NCBI RefSeq assembly: GCF_020882245.1
Contig: NC_083599.1
Coordinates: 3,782,001-3,846,000, forward strand
Length of the DNA stretch: 64,000 bases
Reading direction: 5' to 3'
From: Rhopalosiphum padi
Lineage: Eukaryota; Arthropoda; Insecta; Hemiptera; Aphididae
The notes under the pieces were generated by a model. That model worked only from the letters and a program-made list of their open reading frames with translations, searched no databases and was not told the origin of the DNA. Position numbers and translations under genes: made by a program. Below, piece by piece: positions 24,640 through 35,755 of this stretch (positions are counted from its first letter, which is position 1; each line of letters begins with the position of its first letter).

Positions 24640-25640
24640 CTGGCTTATTTTCTGGCGAAGACTGAGCGTAAAAGTATTCACACAAGCCGACGGTTTGAAC
24701 GTCGCCCGTTCCGATCAAAAATCAAAAACAAAGGTGGACGGTAAATATAATTATAAATTGTAATTAATCGCGAAACGCCTAAAAACGTCGATCAATAACG
24801 TCGAACGCGCGCGACGACACGGTACGGCGAAAAACACTTGGCCTGACACACGGGGGACGTCTTAACTCGTCGTACCTATATATAGTAAACATTCGATATA
24901 TGTACTATAGCAATATCCCCTCGCGCGAAACACACGGTATAGGTACGGCGTTCTTATCTCCGTCGCGGTCGGCTTATCTATTATATTTTCCTCGTGGATT
25001 TTCGTGAAAGACGTCTCCGGCCGGCTCGATTGGAAATAATAATAATAATATGTCGATAATCCGTGCTCGTATATTTGCACACACACACACCTGTAACCCA
25101 CATAATAAATTGGAAACCACCTGCCCGGTAACCGCCCGCACAATAATCCCTTTCCGCCGGTCACCCTGTAGGCCGTGGTCGCGCCGTCCTCGTGCCGCCG
25201 GTATGACCGCGTAAGTGCGATCGGCAGCTGACGGCGCAAATCGGACACGTCGTCGATGATTACGGTTCGGTCGATCGGTCTTTCGGTGTAGCGGTTGCTG
25301 GACCCGGTTAACGACGTTGTTCGACACGCCGGGTAACCGCGCCACGCCCCCCTGAGCAAGCGCGCACAGACACCACCCGCCGCGCCGACCGTTCGCGGTT
25401 GCCGTTCGGACCGTTCGTCGTCGCGTCGCGCGCGAAAGCCGTCACCCCCGCAACACTGCTGACAATACGATAATGTCTGTCGATCCCGTCGCCACTCGCC
25501 ACTGGACACACTGACCACTGCCACTGCCCACACTGACCACTGCCACTGCCACAGACGTTGTAAAATATACCTAACCTAATAAACGCCCCGAGAACGGCGG
25601 ACTTCGTCAATCGGCCATTCTGCATTCGTCATCGTACGAC
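24640..25640. promoter_or_regulatory. GC-rich CpG block between divergent HMG20 and CSN5 genes
   Basis: Between the HMG20 start (24624, minus) and the CSN5 start (25990, plus), about 24770-25560 is strikingly rich in G+C and CpG compared with the rest of the window. It contains a short minisatellite of 'ccactgaccactgccactg' at about 25495-25553. Long overlapping frames are open in several phases on the minus strand (to 223 codons), but they are low-complexity, Arg-rich and mutually overlapping, as expected by chance in GC-rich DNA. The position suits a shared bidirectional promoter with 5' UTRs; that role is inference. Confidence 0.55.
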
Positions 25641-25989
25641 AGTCATAAATACCTCTTTGTGTATGCGCACGCGATAATAGTAGTCGATAGAGTTTTTTCG
25701 TGATATAGTTTTGTTATGTCATCCGTTTCTCTCTTGTTCTGCGAGCTGTGAGTGTTGTGACCAATGTTAAATTTTCCGATTAAAACTTAAAACTTATTTT
25801 TTCGGTTGATAATTTATAAAACAATATACTAACAGAATTAATTTACTACTAATTAAGTAGTTAATTAATTATCTATTCTATCTGTTCAGATATCCTAAAA
25901 GAAATTAAAAACGTTTGTTATGATCTTAACTTCCAATATAGACAGCATTTATGATTTAATTAATGCTTATGTTTAGGTGATTCTTTAGT

Positions 25990-27821
25990 ATGGCGTCTAC
26001 GTCGAGGGATTCTCAAGCAATCATTGCTAAAAAGACATGGGAATTGGAAAACAATATACGAATTGTTAATACAGTCGATGCCATATTCAAATATGACCAA
26101 CAACAACAACAAGATATTTTGACTGCCAAGCCTTGGGAGAAAGAGTATGTTTGTATTATGTTTTTGATGAACTATAATTATTGATTTTAAAATGCTTTTC
26201 ATCATATGAAAATTAATTTAATTTTGAATCAAAGATATTTTTGACACATATTTGTATAATGTTATTTATTTATATATTCAAATAATTATGAGTTAATGGG
26301 CTTAACTTGGTTAAAATTAGATTTGAAATTTGCCAATTTATCATTAGCAACTTCTCATCTGCCCAAGTTTCTGTAGTCTTCGTACAAGTCGAAAGGATTA
26401 GTTCCCATAAGCCACCTTTTTTACCAAATGTATTCAATATTATTAATATAACACTTTGTATTAATATATGTACTGTTAAATTTTTCAGTCCACATTATTT
26501 TAAAGATATTAAAATATCTGCATTAGCACTATTAAAAATGGTCATGCATGCTCGATCTGGCGGTGCTTTGGAAATAATGGGTCTATTACTTGGCAAAGTA
26601 GAAGGTAATACAATGATCGTCATGGATTCTTTTGCTTTACCTGTTGAAGGAACAGAAACCAGAGTCAATGCTCAAGATCAAGCCTATGAATACATGGCAG
26701 CATATATTGAATCTGCTAAAGTAGTAAGTTTACTTTGAGTATAATATTTAAGTACATAATGTTTATATTATCAGTTAAAGATGTCTATAAAACTACTTGG
26801 TGTTGTATCTTGTATGTAATTTGTTTGTATATTCATAAAGTTATGGTATTTTGTTCATCGAATAAAAATAAGCTATTTGAATTTAATTTTTGATTGTTTC
26901 CCTATGTTATATTAAGACTTTGTTCTAGATTTGTTCATAGCATATATGACAGTTTTTTTAAAGTACAATTATTTTTGGTCATAAAATTCTAAATTATAAT
27001 TCTAATTATTTTTTGATGTATTTTTTAATTATACACTTAATAAATAATCACTCATAACTAATAAAATTTATTTTATATTATAATTATATATTGTTAATTT
27101 TAGGTTGGACGTCAAGAAAATGCAATTGGATGGTATCATAGCCACCCTGGCTATGGCTGCTGGTTATCTGGTATTGATGTTTCAACTCAAATGTTAAATC
27201 AAAATTTCCAAGAACCTTTTGTAGCAATTGTAATTGATCCAGTTAGAACAATTTCTGCTGGTAAAGTTTGTTTGGGAGCATTCCGTACCTATCCTAAGGC
27301 AAGTTTATTCAATTTTTTTTTAATATTTGATCTTTTTAAATCAATTTTTATTATAATGCTATTCAAAACATAATTAAAATTTGTAGGGTTATATGCCAGC
27401 AAATGAAGAACCATCTGAGTATCAATCTATTCCATTAGATAAAATTGAAGACTTTGGAGTACACTATAAACAATACTATTCATTAGAAGTAAATTATTTC
27501 AAATCTTCTCTGGATCGACGTTTATTGGATTCATTGTGGAATAAATATTGGGTGAACACTTTAAGTTCTTCCAATTTAATAACCAATGCTGATTACTTAA
27601 CTAGTCAAATAAATGATCTTTCCAATAAGCTAGAACAAGCTGACACTTCTCTGAGTCGTACATATCCCGAGCCTGTTGACCCTACTAAAATAGAAGATAA
27701 ATTGGTAAAAGCTACTAAAGATAGTAATAAAGCAACAATCGAAATATTAAGTGGATTAATGTCTCAAACAATTAAAGAAGCTCTGTTTATTAGTTGTACA
27801 CCAAAGAATAATCGGCAATAA
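25990..27821 (+). CDS. CSN5: COP9 signalosome subunit 5 (JAMM deneddylase), four exons
   Basis: The exons are 25990-26144, 26489-26723, 27104-27298 and 27387-27821, in phase throughout, and encode 339 residues (human 334). The protein is the catalytic subunit of the COP9 signalosome. It is a zinc metalloprotease that removes NEDD8 from cullins. The JAMM/MPN+ motif is complete: Glu80 in 'SGGALEIMGLLLG', then His142, His144 and Asp155 in 'GWYHSHPGYGCWLSGID'. Near-identity to animal CSN5 continues through 'NAQDQAYEYMAAYIE', 'IDPVRTISAGKVCLGAFRTY' and 'FKSSLDRRLLDSLWNKYWVN'. The C-terminus ('SRTYPEPVDPTKIEDKL') is more variable. Intron 3 uses a GC donor. The start is the ATG preceding the conserved 'KKTWELENNI'. 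Confidence 0.97.
27299..27386 (+). other. GC-AG intron of CSN5
   Basis: Exon 3 ends ...CCTAAG and the intron begins GCAAGT, ending TTGTAG before GGTTATATG. Only this junction preserves the conserved TYPKG reading. AAG|GCAAGT is the strong-consensus form known for the minor GC-AG class of U2 introns. Confidence 0.85.
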
Positions 27822-27899
27822 ATAACAAATTTGTATTATAATTTCTAAGTAAATAATTAAGATTATCGACATAACTAATTATAATACGTACATTTTTTA

Positions 27900-27905
27900 A
27901 ATAAA
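27900..27905 (+). terminator. Candidate polyadenylation signal for CSN5
   Basis: AATAAA lies 79 bases after the CSN5 stop codon, with a second at about 27921. In this AT-rich DNA the hexamer is common, so the choice rests on position only. Confidence 0.4.
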
Positions 27906-28439
27906 CTATATTTATAAAATAATAAATGTATGTTGGTTTATTTTTTCATAAAACTATTTTAATATTAGCAGTTATTAAGTAAAATCAATAAATAAGTGTG
28001 ATGACATCTACATTATATTAATAAATATAGCTTAAATAACATAATTTTTACTAAAATGTAAATTATATGATTTATAATTTAATAGTGCTCATTTTATCTT
28101 CAAAAAGTTAAAAACATAATTTCTACTATTTCACTGTAAGTATTTTTTAAATTAACCATTCATGTTTAATATTGTAAATATTAAATATGATCATGGCAAA
28201 TTGTTATTTAGGTTCATAATGGTAAAGACTAAAAATAAATCCTTATTATTTAAGAATATTTTATCACTATATTGTATATTATTTTTTTTAATTATATTAG
28301 ATTTACTTTAGGGATCATTGTGCAAGAAAAAACAAAATCTAAATGCAGGGTTTATAATAGCATATAAGATTTCATGAAGCTTAAGTTTTCTCTGTCAGAA
28401 AATTACAATAAAAGAAAATATTTTACAAATATGAAATTT

Positions 28440-28870
28440 TTAAATGTCGCCAAATGAACACCACTGTTGAAATTGATATTGATCAAATTCATCACAAGTA
28501 GCATTACAAAATATACAATTAAATGGCTGTTTGACTACACATATTTCATGTAATGCTTTTATATGATTTTCATCAATTATACCTGTAACTTTTCGACGCA
28601 TTATTTTACTTTCGTCGTTAATTCTTATATAGACTTTATTATATTTTTGTTTATCAGTCTTTCTAATTCTATCTCTTGTTTGCTTCTGCTCGGTGAAATA
28701 AAGTTTAGACTTTAAAATTGATCCATCTTCACTTGACGCATTTGGGTTTAAATTTGTTTGACCGTGAAAATTTTTCATATGTGCTTTATATGACGCATGA
28801 CATGAATAATTTTTACAGCAGATTTCACAATATTTTTTCTTCTGTTTAGTCTGTTTTCTTGATTTTTTTT
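28440..28870 (-). pseudogene. C2H2 zinc-finger paralogue A, 5'-truncated
   Basis: The minus strand is open from about 28870 to a stop at 28440. It parallels the intact 149-codon gene at 30064-30513 with many substitutions ('CEICCKNYSCHASYKAHMK', 'LNPNASSEDGSILKSKLYF', 'FNCIFCNATCDEFDQYQF'). The start region is missing because homology breaks at the edge of the 28876-30911 duplication. The first internal Met is at 28778, after the zinc finger. The frame has stayed open despite divergence, so a novel upstream start or exon cannot be excluded. Confidence 0.6.
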
Positions 28871-28960
28871 TAACAAAATTTTATTAACAAAAATATATTT
28901 CACATGTTTTCTTTGTCAGAAAATTGCAATAAAAGAAAATATTTTACAAATATGAAATAT

Positions 28961-29150
28961 TTAAATGTCGCCAGATGACTACCACTGTTGAAATTGATAT
29001 TGATCAAATTCATCACAAGTAGCATTACAAAATATACAATTAAATGGCTGTTTGACTACACATATTTCATGTAATGCTTTTATATGATTTTCGTCAATTA
29101 CACGTGTAATTTTTTGACACCTTATTTTACTATTATCGTCAATACTTATA
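28961..29150 (-). pseudogene. C2H2 zinc-finger paralogue B, C-terminal remnant
   Basis: The last 60 or so codons of the zinc-finger family are present on the minus strand, including the stop at 28961. The block upstream is replaced by unrelated, partly hAT-derived sequence. An identical remnant lies in the duplicate at about 38756-38945. Confidence 0.65.
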
Positions 29151-29286
29151 AAGACTTAATTTGGTGATATAGATAGAAGATGATCAAAACAATGACATTT
29201 AAAAAATTAATCGTGATACATTGGTTTTTAAATAATTCAACACATTATTTAAAATGTTTTAGAATTAAACTAATAAAAATAATAAC

Positions 29287-29712
29287 AAAATAATACCAAT
29301 TATTGGACTTAATTTACGGTCGATATAACTTACTCCATCAGACATAGATAGTCAAAATTCAATTCTGTCGAATAACATCAGTGGAAGTCGAAAGATCATA
29401 TAGTCGGTATAGGACGGTATAAGGCAATTTTACGACCAAATCTAAGATCTATTAAATTTGAAAATTTAAAAATTCACGTTACCATAAATTATAAACAATA
29501 TAATTTTTATTTTTTTTTTATATATTTTTAATACCTTTTTTTTTTTTTAATAATAATTTTACTATTAAGATATAATTTGTTTCATTAGAAACTCATATGG
29601 ATATATTATATAATAAAATAATAATAAATAAATCATTTTAGTAAAATATAAATTTTGAAATTTTTAACACATATTTTGGTTTCATAAATACATATAAATC
29701 TGAGTCCTACTA
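29287..29712 (+). mobile_element. Degenerate hAT transposon relic
   Basis: This segment shares a run of words with 59028-59482. They begin with 'taataccaattattg', pass through a damaged hAT dimerisation segment ('SVEVERS' then stops and shifts), and end in 'catataaatctgagtccta'. It lies inside the segmental duplication, so it recurs at about 39082-39506. Confidence 0.6.
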
Positions 29713-30063
29713 ATAAGTAAATAAAACAATCATTAAAAAAGATAATAGCCAATAACCATAAAAAAAATATGTCTGGAACACTTTATATATTTCAGAATGA
29801 AAACATTTAAAATATTCTAATTTGTACTTAAATTAATCTTTTAAACATTATAAAATAATATCATACAATAATTAAATTTATATTAATACATTATTATAGT
29901 TTATTTACAGATTCTTCATAATATACATAATATAGATAGCTTATAATATAAATATTTTAAATTTTATTAACAAAAATATATTTCACATGTTCATTTCATG
30001 ATGTTTAAGTTTTCACTGTCAGAAAATTACAATAAAAGTAAATATTTTACAAATATGAAATTA

Positions 30064-30513
30064 TTAAACGTCGCCTAATGTACACCACTGTTGAATTTGA
30101 TAATGATCAAAATCAGCACAAATCGCTTTACAAAATATACAGTAAAATGGCTGTTTGACCACACAAAATTCACGTAATGCTTTTATATGGTTTTCATCAA
30201 TTATACCTGTAATTTTTGGTGGTAAGAATTTACTTTCATCGTGAAGTTTTATATAGACTATATTAGGTTTTTGGTTATCAGTCTTTCTAATTCTATCTCT
30301 TGTTTTCTTCTGTTTGGTGAAATAAAGTTTGGAATTAAAAATTGAACTATCTTCACTTGACGCATTTGGGTTTAAATTTGTTTGACCGTGAAAATTTTTC
30401 ATATGTGTTTTATATGACGCATGACATGAATAATATTTACAGCAGATTTCACAATATTTTTTCTTCTGTTTAGTCTGTTTTCTTGATTTTTTTTGATTGT
30501 TTTTAATAGTCAT
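30064..30513 (-). CDS. Small C2H2 zinc-finger protein, paralogue C
   Basis: An intact 149-codon frame. The N-terminal 19 residues are very basic. A canonical C2H2 finger follows, with Cys21, Cys24, His37 and His42 ('YCEICCKYYSCHASYKTHMK'). A Lys/Asp-rich middle leads to a second Cys-rich segment near the C-terminus ('FYCIFCKAICADFDHYQIQ') with Cys-x2-Cys, resembling half of a finger. A nuclear nucleic-acid-binding role is likely from the finger and basic tail; no known family was recognised. The start ATG at 30513 is the only one before the finger. An identical protein is encoded at 39858-40307, and diverged relatives lie at 28440 and 28961. Confidence 0.6.
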   Translation of the reverse strand: MTIKNNQKKSRKQTKQKKKYCEICCKYYSCHASYKTHMKNFHGQTNLNPNASSEDSSIFNSKLYFTKQKKTRDRIRKTDNQKPNIVYIKLHDESKFLPPKITGIIDENHIKALREFCVVKQPFYCIFCKAICADFDHYQIQQWCTLGDV

Positions 30514-30911
30514 ATTTATTTAAGTCAGTTGATAAATGTCTGGTTATTAAAAAAACAGGTAAATATTTCTAGAAGTAAAAATGTTCGTTTTTGATGATTT
30601 TTTTTGTCACATATAAATATTCACTTTTTCAATCAAATTTGAGAAAAAATTAGTGTTCGATGTGTTCATAAAAATATTATGATATTCAGTCAACCTGTCA
30701 ACAATTGAAAAAAACCATTGATTTTTGTGACATTAAGTTAACAAAATAATAATTATATCATTATAATTTATAAGCAAATATTATATTTTAAAAGGAAATC
30801 TATTTTATTAAATTTTTATACTTGTTTAAAAATGTTAAAGGAATACTTTATACCATAACAAAATAATGACTATTGATTCTATAATGATGTATTTGTGTGT
30901 GTGTGTGTGTT

Positions 30912-31396
30912 AGTAATCATAACGAACAAAATATTTAAATCACAATATTATAACATTTTTAACTTATAAACATTACCTATAGTATTAATATATTTATTAT
31001 TTAATACATTATGGTAATTGTGATGATATTAAAACCAAACGGTTATATTTAAAATAGGTATTGAATTATAATATAGATTATAGGAACAAAATTACAATAT
31101 GTTAATCATCCCAATGCCAACCGTGAACCAAATAAATGACAAAATAATTAGTTTCAATTCAAGACAAGACTACATCAACAGAACTTTCAAAATATTAAAT
31201 TGAAAGAAATCCATCAAAAGATAATAGGTAATGATCAACGTTAAAGATAATGAAGTCATAAACTTAGTATTCACAACTCCCAAATGTCAAATCACTACAT
31301 ATTAAGTACATTGTACATCAACATGACATCAGTAATCAGATTATCATACAACATATTTCAGTTATTCACAAATCAGAATAATACGATACTCAATAC
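30912..31396. other. Unassigned AT-rich DNA between two duplicated blocks
   Basis: I see no gene. This segment separates the 28876-30911 block from the 31397-32549 block and has no obvious counterpart between their partners, where other sequence and a LINE lie. Confidence 0.35.
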
Positions 31397-32549
31397 GTCA
31401 AACTGCTCAAGTCGACGATGAATTCCACAACGACAAATGGTTTTTTTCTTTAAAATTCCTCTAAATTAAATGTGAAATAAAATATAACTAACGAATCAAG
31501 ATACATAATATCATATGATGTGCATATATCAGCAACATATCAGTTAATATATATATATAGGATCTAACATGAGTAGTGAGCTGTGAGCACATTTGTCGAA
31601 GTCTCGAGTACCGGAACACGAAATCAATATTATGATGAATGATCAAAAGTTAGTGATAACTGATAAGCAATATAGGAAAGAAGGAAATCTTGCCTTGCCT
31701 TGGTATTTCATATTATTATTACCGACTATTAAGGTGATTTTTGCCCGGGCAACGCCAAGTGGGACAGCTAGTGACTAATACATTTCAAAATACTCGGTAA
31801 ATAACTGAGTCTTTTACTTTTGTATTTGGTTGTTAACATTTAAATAAAAAATGAAGCAATATTATAATGCTTTGAGAGTAGGTATTAAAATATTTTAAAA
31901 TTAATTGATATGTATACATATTATAAACATTATTAATTACTACTATTTTATATAAACAATTTAATCAACAACTTACTTTCTCAGATATAATTCTCAGGTA
32001 TGACCGACCGCAAGCGTTCTATTTCGAAAATGAAAATGCCTCAATGATTCAAAGAGAACTGCCCAGATACATCAACAACCATGTGAATATTGTGAATGCT
32101 TGGAAACTGTCAACTGCTCAACAGAAAACGACAAATGTTATAATCACTTGTTGAAATAGTAAACAACATTTCAATCCTTATCAATAATTATTTAATAATT
32201 TTATTAATTTTAAATTTATAAATTAAAAATAAATTAAAAAATAAGAGTATTAAATTCTTTTTTTTATACAAAATTAAAAATGTTAGATTTTGATGTCATG
32301 ACGTATTTTGTCGTCAACAATTTTATAGAAAATGCGTGTAATAACGAGCGTTCCGTTAGGTTATGTGTCGGTTTCGTGGTATACGGTTTAAGCGTGGGCG
32401 GTCCGTATAAGATTGTATTCACCAAAATACGCCATCTTCTAGATGGTTCTACACAATACGCACTTGTTGCGACGATCATCACGAAACACGACAAACCACC
32501 AACCGACAAAAGGTCACACGACGGTTATTGTCGTACAGTATTATGTCGT
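31397..32549. repeat. Segmental duplication copy (partner 44445-45585)
   Basis: From 'gtcaaactgctcaagtc' to 'ttatgtcgt' this block aligns collinearly with 44445-45585, with scattered substitutions and small indels. It is visibly older than the 2 kb duplication nearby. It includes a Helitron-like end at 31771 and short open frames (such as 31593-31778) that are shared but show no domain. Confidence 0.88.
31735..31771 (+). mobile_element. Helitron-like 3' terminus
   Basis: The sequence 'gcccgggcaacgcc' forms a short stem-loop and is followed by 'gggacag' and CTAG, then T, matching the hairpin plus CTRR-T pattern of Helitron 3' ends. The paralogous end at 44816 preserves the stem better ('gccaggtgggacagctag'). 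Confidence 0.5.
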
Positions 32550-32567
32550 GTCACCCCAGAAAAATAT

Positions 32568-32909
32568 GCCGTAAAAACATGTTTTTGTACTTCCAATAAT
32601 ACGGCTTACTGAAGGGTTTTACGTGAAAAACACCTTTTATGAAATTTGTAGAGGAGAATTTTATCTAGAATCGTGTAGAGCCTGATTTTCGATATTTTTA
32701 TTAATTATTGAAATAATTAAAATAATAAATAGTAAAAAAAAACCATAAAATTCATTGTGAAATATTAGACGATTGAAAAAAGATATCAAAAATTGGGCTC
32801 TATACGATTCTAGATAAAATTCTCCTCTACATTTTTTATAATAGGTGTTTTTGCTTTATAACCGTTCAGTAAGCCGTATTATTGGAAGTACGAAACCATG
32901 TTTTACGGT
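32568..32909. repeat. Long inverted repeat (fold-back/MITE-like, 342 bp)
   Basis: The left arm starts 'gccgtaaaaacatg' and includes 'cttccaataatacggcttac' and 'gaattttatctagaatcgt'. The right arm contains the inverse of each in mirror order up to 32909. The arms are about 135 bp and diverged by a few percent, around an AT-rich centre near 32710-32760. A transcript would fold into a long hairpin. I found no target duplication. Confidence 0.8.
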
Positions 32910-34250
32910 AAAAAAAAGTATAATTACGCTCGGACATGTGCTGCGCTCATCGTCAGCGGCAGCCTTCGATACTCGGTCTTCATTCCTCCACCCCGCGTAC
33001 AGTACCGTACCATAGACCAAAACGAGTTTTCTTATCGTAACCGCACATGGTTTATAAATACTCAAATAATTATCGATACGTGAAATAATAATACTGAGTA
33101 TGAATGTATGATTGGTATGAATATTATTGTTCGTATTTATATTCGTTATTCATATTATTTGCGCTACTGCTACTGTATAAAATCATTTATCGTAATGTTG
33201 AAGTTTTTCAACATATGATTAAAATATTTTTTTTTTCAATTGAAGTAGAATATTTTTTGTATAATAATTTATTGTTGACATTTTTTTTTTATTTTTAATA
33301 AAAAAATTAAATCAGTAAAAATTTCACCTATTATTAATAATTGAAAAAATGTAAAAGGAAAAACAGGAATATCAATGATGAATATTGTTTTATATTTTCC
33401 TATAATTTAATTATTGTTCTCGTAAGTCTTAATAGGTATAAGTACAGGTAATATATAGGTAAATTTGTTAAAAAAAAAAAATTTTTAATACATACGATTC
33501 AATTAAAATCTGAAATATTATAAAATATTTGACTCTCATGCACAATATGTACAAACATATTTTGTTACATATACAATAAGCAAACATAATTAAACACAAA
33601 AGAACCAGATAAACTTAAAATCATAACGTAATATTAGTTGGTAGATATAGATATAGATATAGATAGATATACCTATATATTATAGATATTATAATAGTTA
33701 TTGTCACTTTTGATTTCTATCATTTTAAAATGATAAAAACATGACAAAACAATAATTAAAATAATCTTTATAATATCGAAATAATTATGTAAGGAAAAAA
33801 ACAAAATTTAAATGTTTTAACACTTTATTTTTTACATTATAATATATATATATATATAAATAAATATATGATATATTAGTACCTATAGGCTATAGGTACC
33901 TAAAATCATATAATTATTACAAATTAAATATTAAATTATAATCATTTGAATATTATTATACAAACATATAATTACATAATTATTAATCGTATAAATAACA
34001 GACGTATTAAAAAATTATAATATATTGACTAATTATTAATTCACAAAAATCATGATTTAAATTTCTAAAACTTATATTTAACAAATATACAGATATACAC
34101 TTAAAAATAAAATATATATAGAATATAATATGTATTCTTAAAAAATATAAATAACTATACTTGCCTACATAGTGTGAATAAATTTAAATTTACATGAAAT
34201 ATAATTTTATTTTAAATTATTAAAGTGTATTATTATGTTTGAACCATGGG
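32910..34250. other. Intergenic DNA, no gene recognised
   Basis: This stretch is AT-rich, with a short 'gatata' repeat at about 33642-33672 and a (TA) run near 33842-33858. Open frames at 32898-33298 lack domain features. Confidence 0.35.
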
Positions 34251-34251
34251 C

Positions 34252-34911
34252 TTAGGATAATAACCTAAATTTATATTTTCTAAAGCTGATTTTTTTTTTT
34301 TTTATACAAAATTTTATACTTAAGTATAATAATATAACAGCTATTATCGTAATCAAATATTTATTTGTATATACAAATTCATAGGTTTTTTCTAATGTAA
34401 GTGAATTTAATAATTTTTCTTGTTGATCTAATTTTGCGTTTATTTTATCGAAAGACTCTTTATCAAATTTTTAATTTTTAATTTCATGCAAATGAATGGG
34501 TTTCGGATATAGTCGATTAACTGCAATATTACAGCACGAATCATTTAAAAGGCTTAACTCTAAAGGTTGTGTTACAAATGACGATTCTAATATTTGTTCT
34601 GTTATTATAACGCCCTGAGTCGTATTTACATCGATAAGGCTATTGATTAGATATTTTAAATCTATAAATGTATTGATGGTCCAACTACTTTTACATAATT
34701 TACCTTCTCCTATTATCTCGTACTGTAATCCTGGACTATTGGTGGTAAGAGTGAGGTTATAAAATGCAGCATCTCGATTTTCACTGGAAATAATATGATT
34801 GGTTAGCAGCAATAGTAGCATGGTACGACAAATCATATTCCAGGCATCCATTTTTGTTGTAATTCTATGATAAATAATTTTTATACTATTATAAAATATA
34901 TATAATAACAA
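34252..34911 (-). pseudogene. Envelope (F-like fusion protein)-like fragment, interrupted
   Basis: The first frame (34911-34471, 146 codons) has a hydrophobic leader ('MICRTMLLLLLTNHI'), an extracellular-type stretch 'NSPGLQYEIIGEGKL' and paired Cys. This resembles the start of insect errantivirus-type envelope proteins. An in-frame stop at 34471 is followed, still in the same frame, by a short coiled-coil-like segment, one membrane-spanning stretch ('LITIIAVILLYLSIKF') and a Lys-rich tail. The layout is leader, ectodomain, anchor. Most of the ectodomain of a full-length envelope, including any furin site and fusion peptide, is absent, so this is a remnant. No gag or pol sequence is visible beside it. 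The assignment is from layout and family resemblance only. Confidence 0.45.
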
Positions 34912-35755
34912 AAATATGTATATAAATTATAGGTATTTCGTACTTACTTGGTTTATTATTTTGACGTTATATAGGTACTTTAGCAAAATTTTATCGCAAC
35001 AAGTATGATAGATGTAAAAAATACAAAATTAAAAAAGTATCTCACTAGGTATTGTACGTATTTTACAAATACAGCTCTATATTGAAGTGTAGTACACCGA
35101 CGTAAGACGTTCAAACGTTTGTTATTGGTATCAATAAAGAACACGAGAATTGCGTGATTTATAATATTACTGTTTTATTGAATTTAACACTAATTAATTG
35201 TATATTTGCACACTAATAATTATAAGATATTCTGAGAGGCACTGATTAAAAACTATAAGAGGTTCTTCTAAGACTATTAAAAAGATGCTTTGCTGAACAA
35301 CACGGCTGTTGCTCACACTCTAGACCAGACTCGACTACTGACCACCAACAGGGCCCGTCGTCACGGTCTCTCCGAGGCTCTTAGGATGTGCTGATCTAGC
35401 CCTTTTTGGTCACGTAGACCATCGTGGGAATCTAAGTGTTCTCACACTCATTTTGCCCGAGTCAACACATTCCAACATTATATACACTAGTCTTTTGGAC
35501 AAGATAAAAAAAACTTATATAACTATACGCATACGCATATACATATATATATATGCCTATACAGCAATATTTTGACTTGTCCGTTCAAAAAGGGTTTATT
35601 CAGCAGATTCCTTTAATTTTAATATAATATGTTGTAAATAGCTGTAACATTTAACAATTTAGTAAGACGTGATCGTGTGACTCGACTATACTAACTGTGA
35701 TCTACTTTGGTCTGTTATTTTTATTTCTTAAAAATTGATATACAAAAATTGAAAA

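Larger units (their letters stand above)
28876..30911. repeat. Segmental duplication copy 1 (2.04 kb; partner 38671-40705)
   Basis: From 'aaattttattaac' at 28876 through the (GT)8 run ending near 30911, the sequence matches 38671-40705 essentially base for base. The only change I noticed is a one-base difference in a T-run. The copies are in the same orientation, 9.8 kb apart. Both end at the GT microsatellite, where similarity stops abruptly. Confidence 0.93.

Noticed and set aside
24862..25625. Overlapping minus-strand open frames of 105-223 codons between HMG20 and CSN5
   Set aside because: They overlap in different phases within GC-rich DNA and are Arg/Ser/Gly-rich with no domain or conserved start. 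The region is better read as promoter/UTR.
26307..26738. 143-codon frame starting upstream of CSN5 exon 2
   Set aside because: Only the part from 26489 is CSN5. The preceding 60 codons are intron 1, ending in a good TTTTTCAG acceptor.
31593..31778. 61-codon frame shared with 44638-44823
   Set aside because: It reads into the Helitron-like terminus. Conservation between copies reflects the DNA duplication, and there is no domain.
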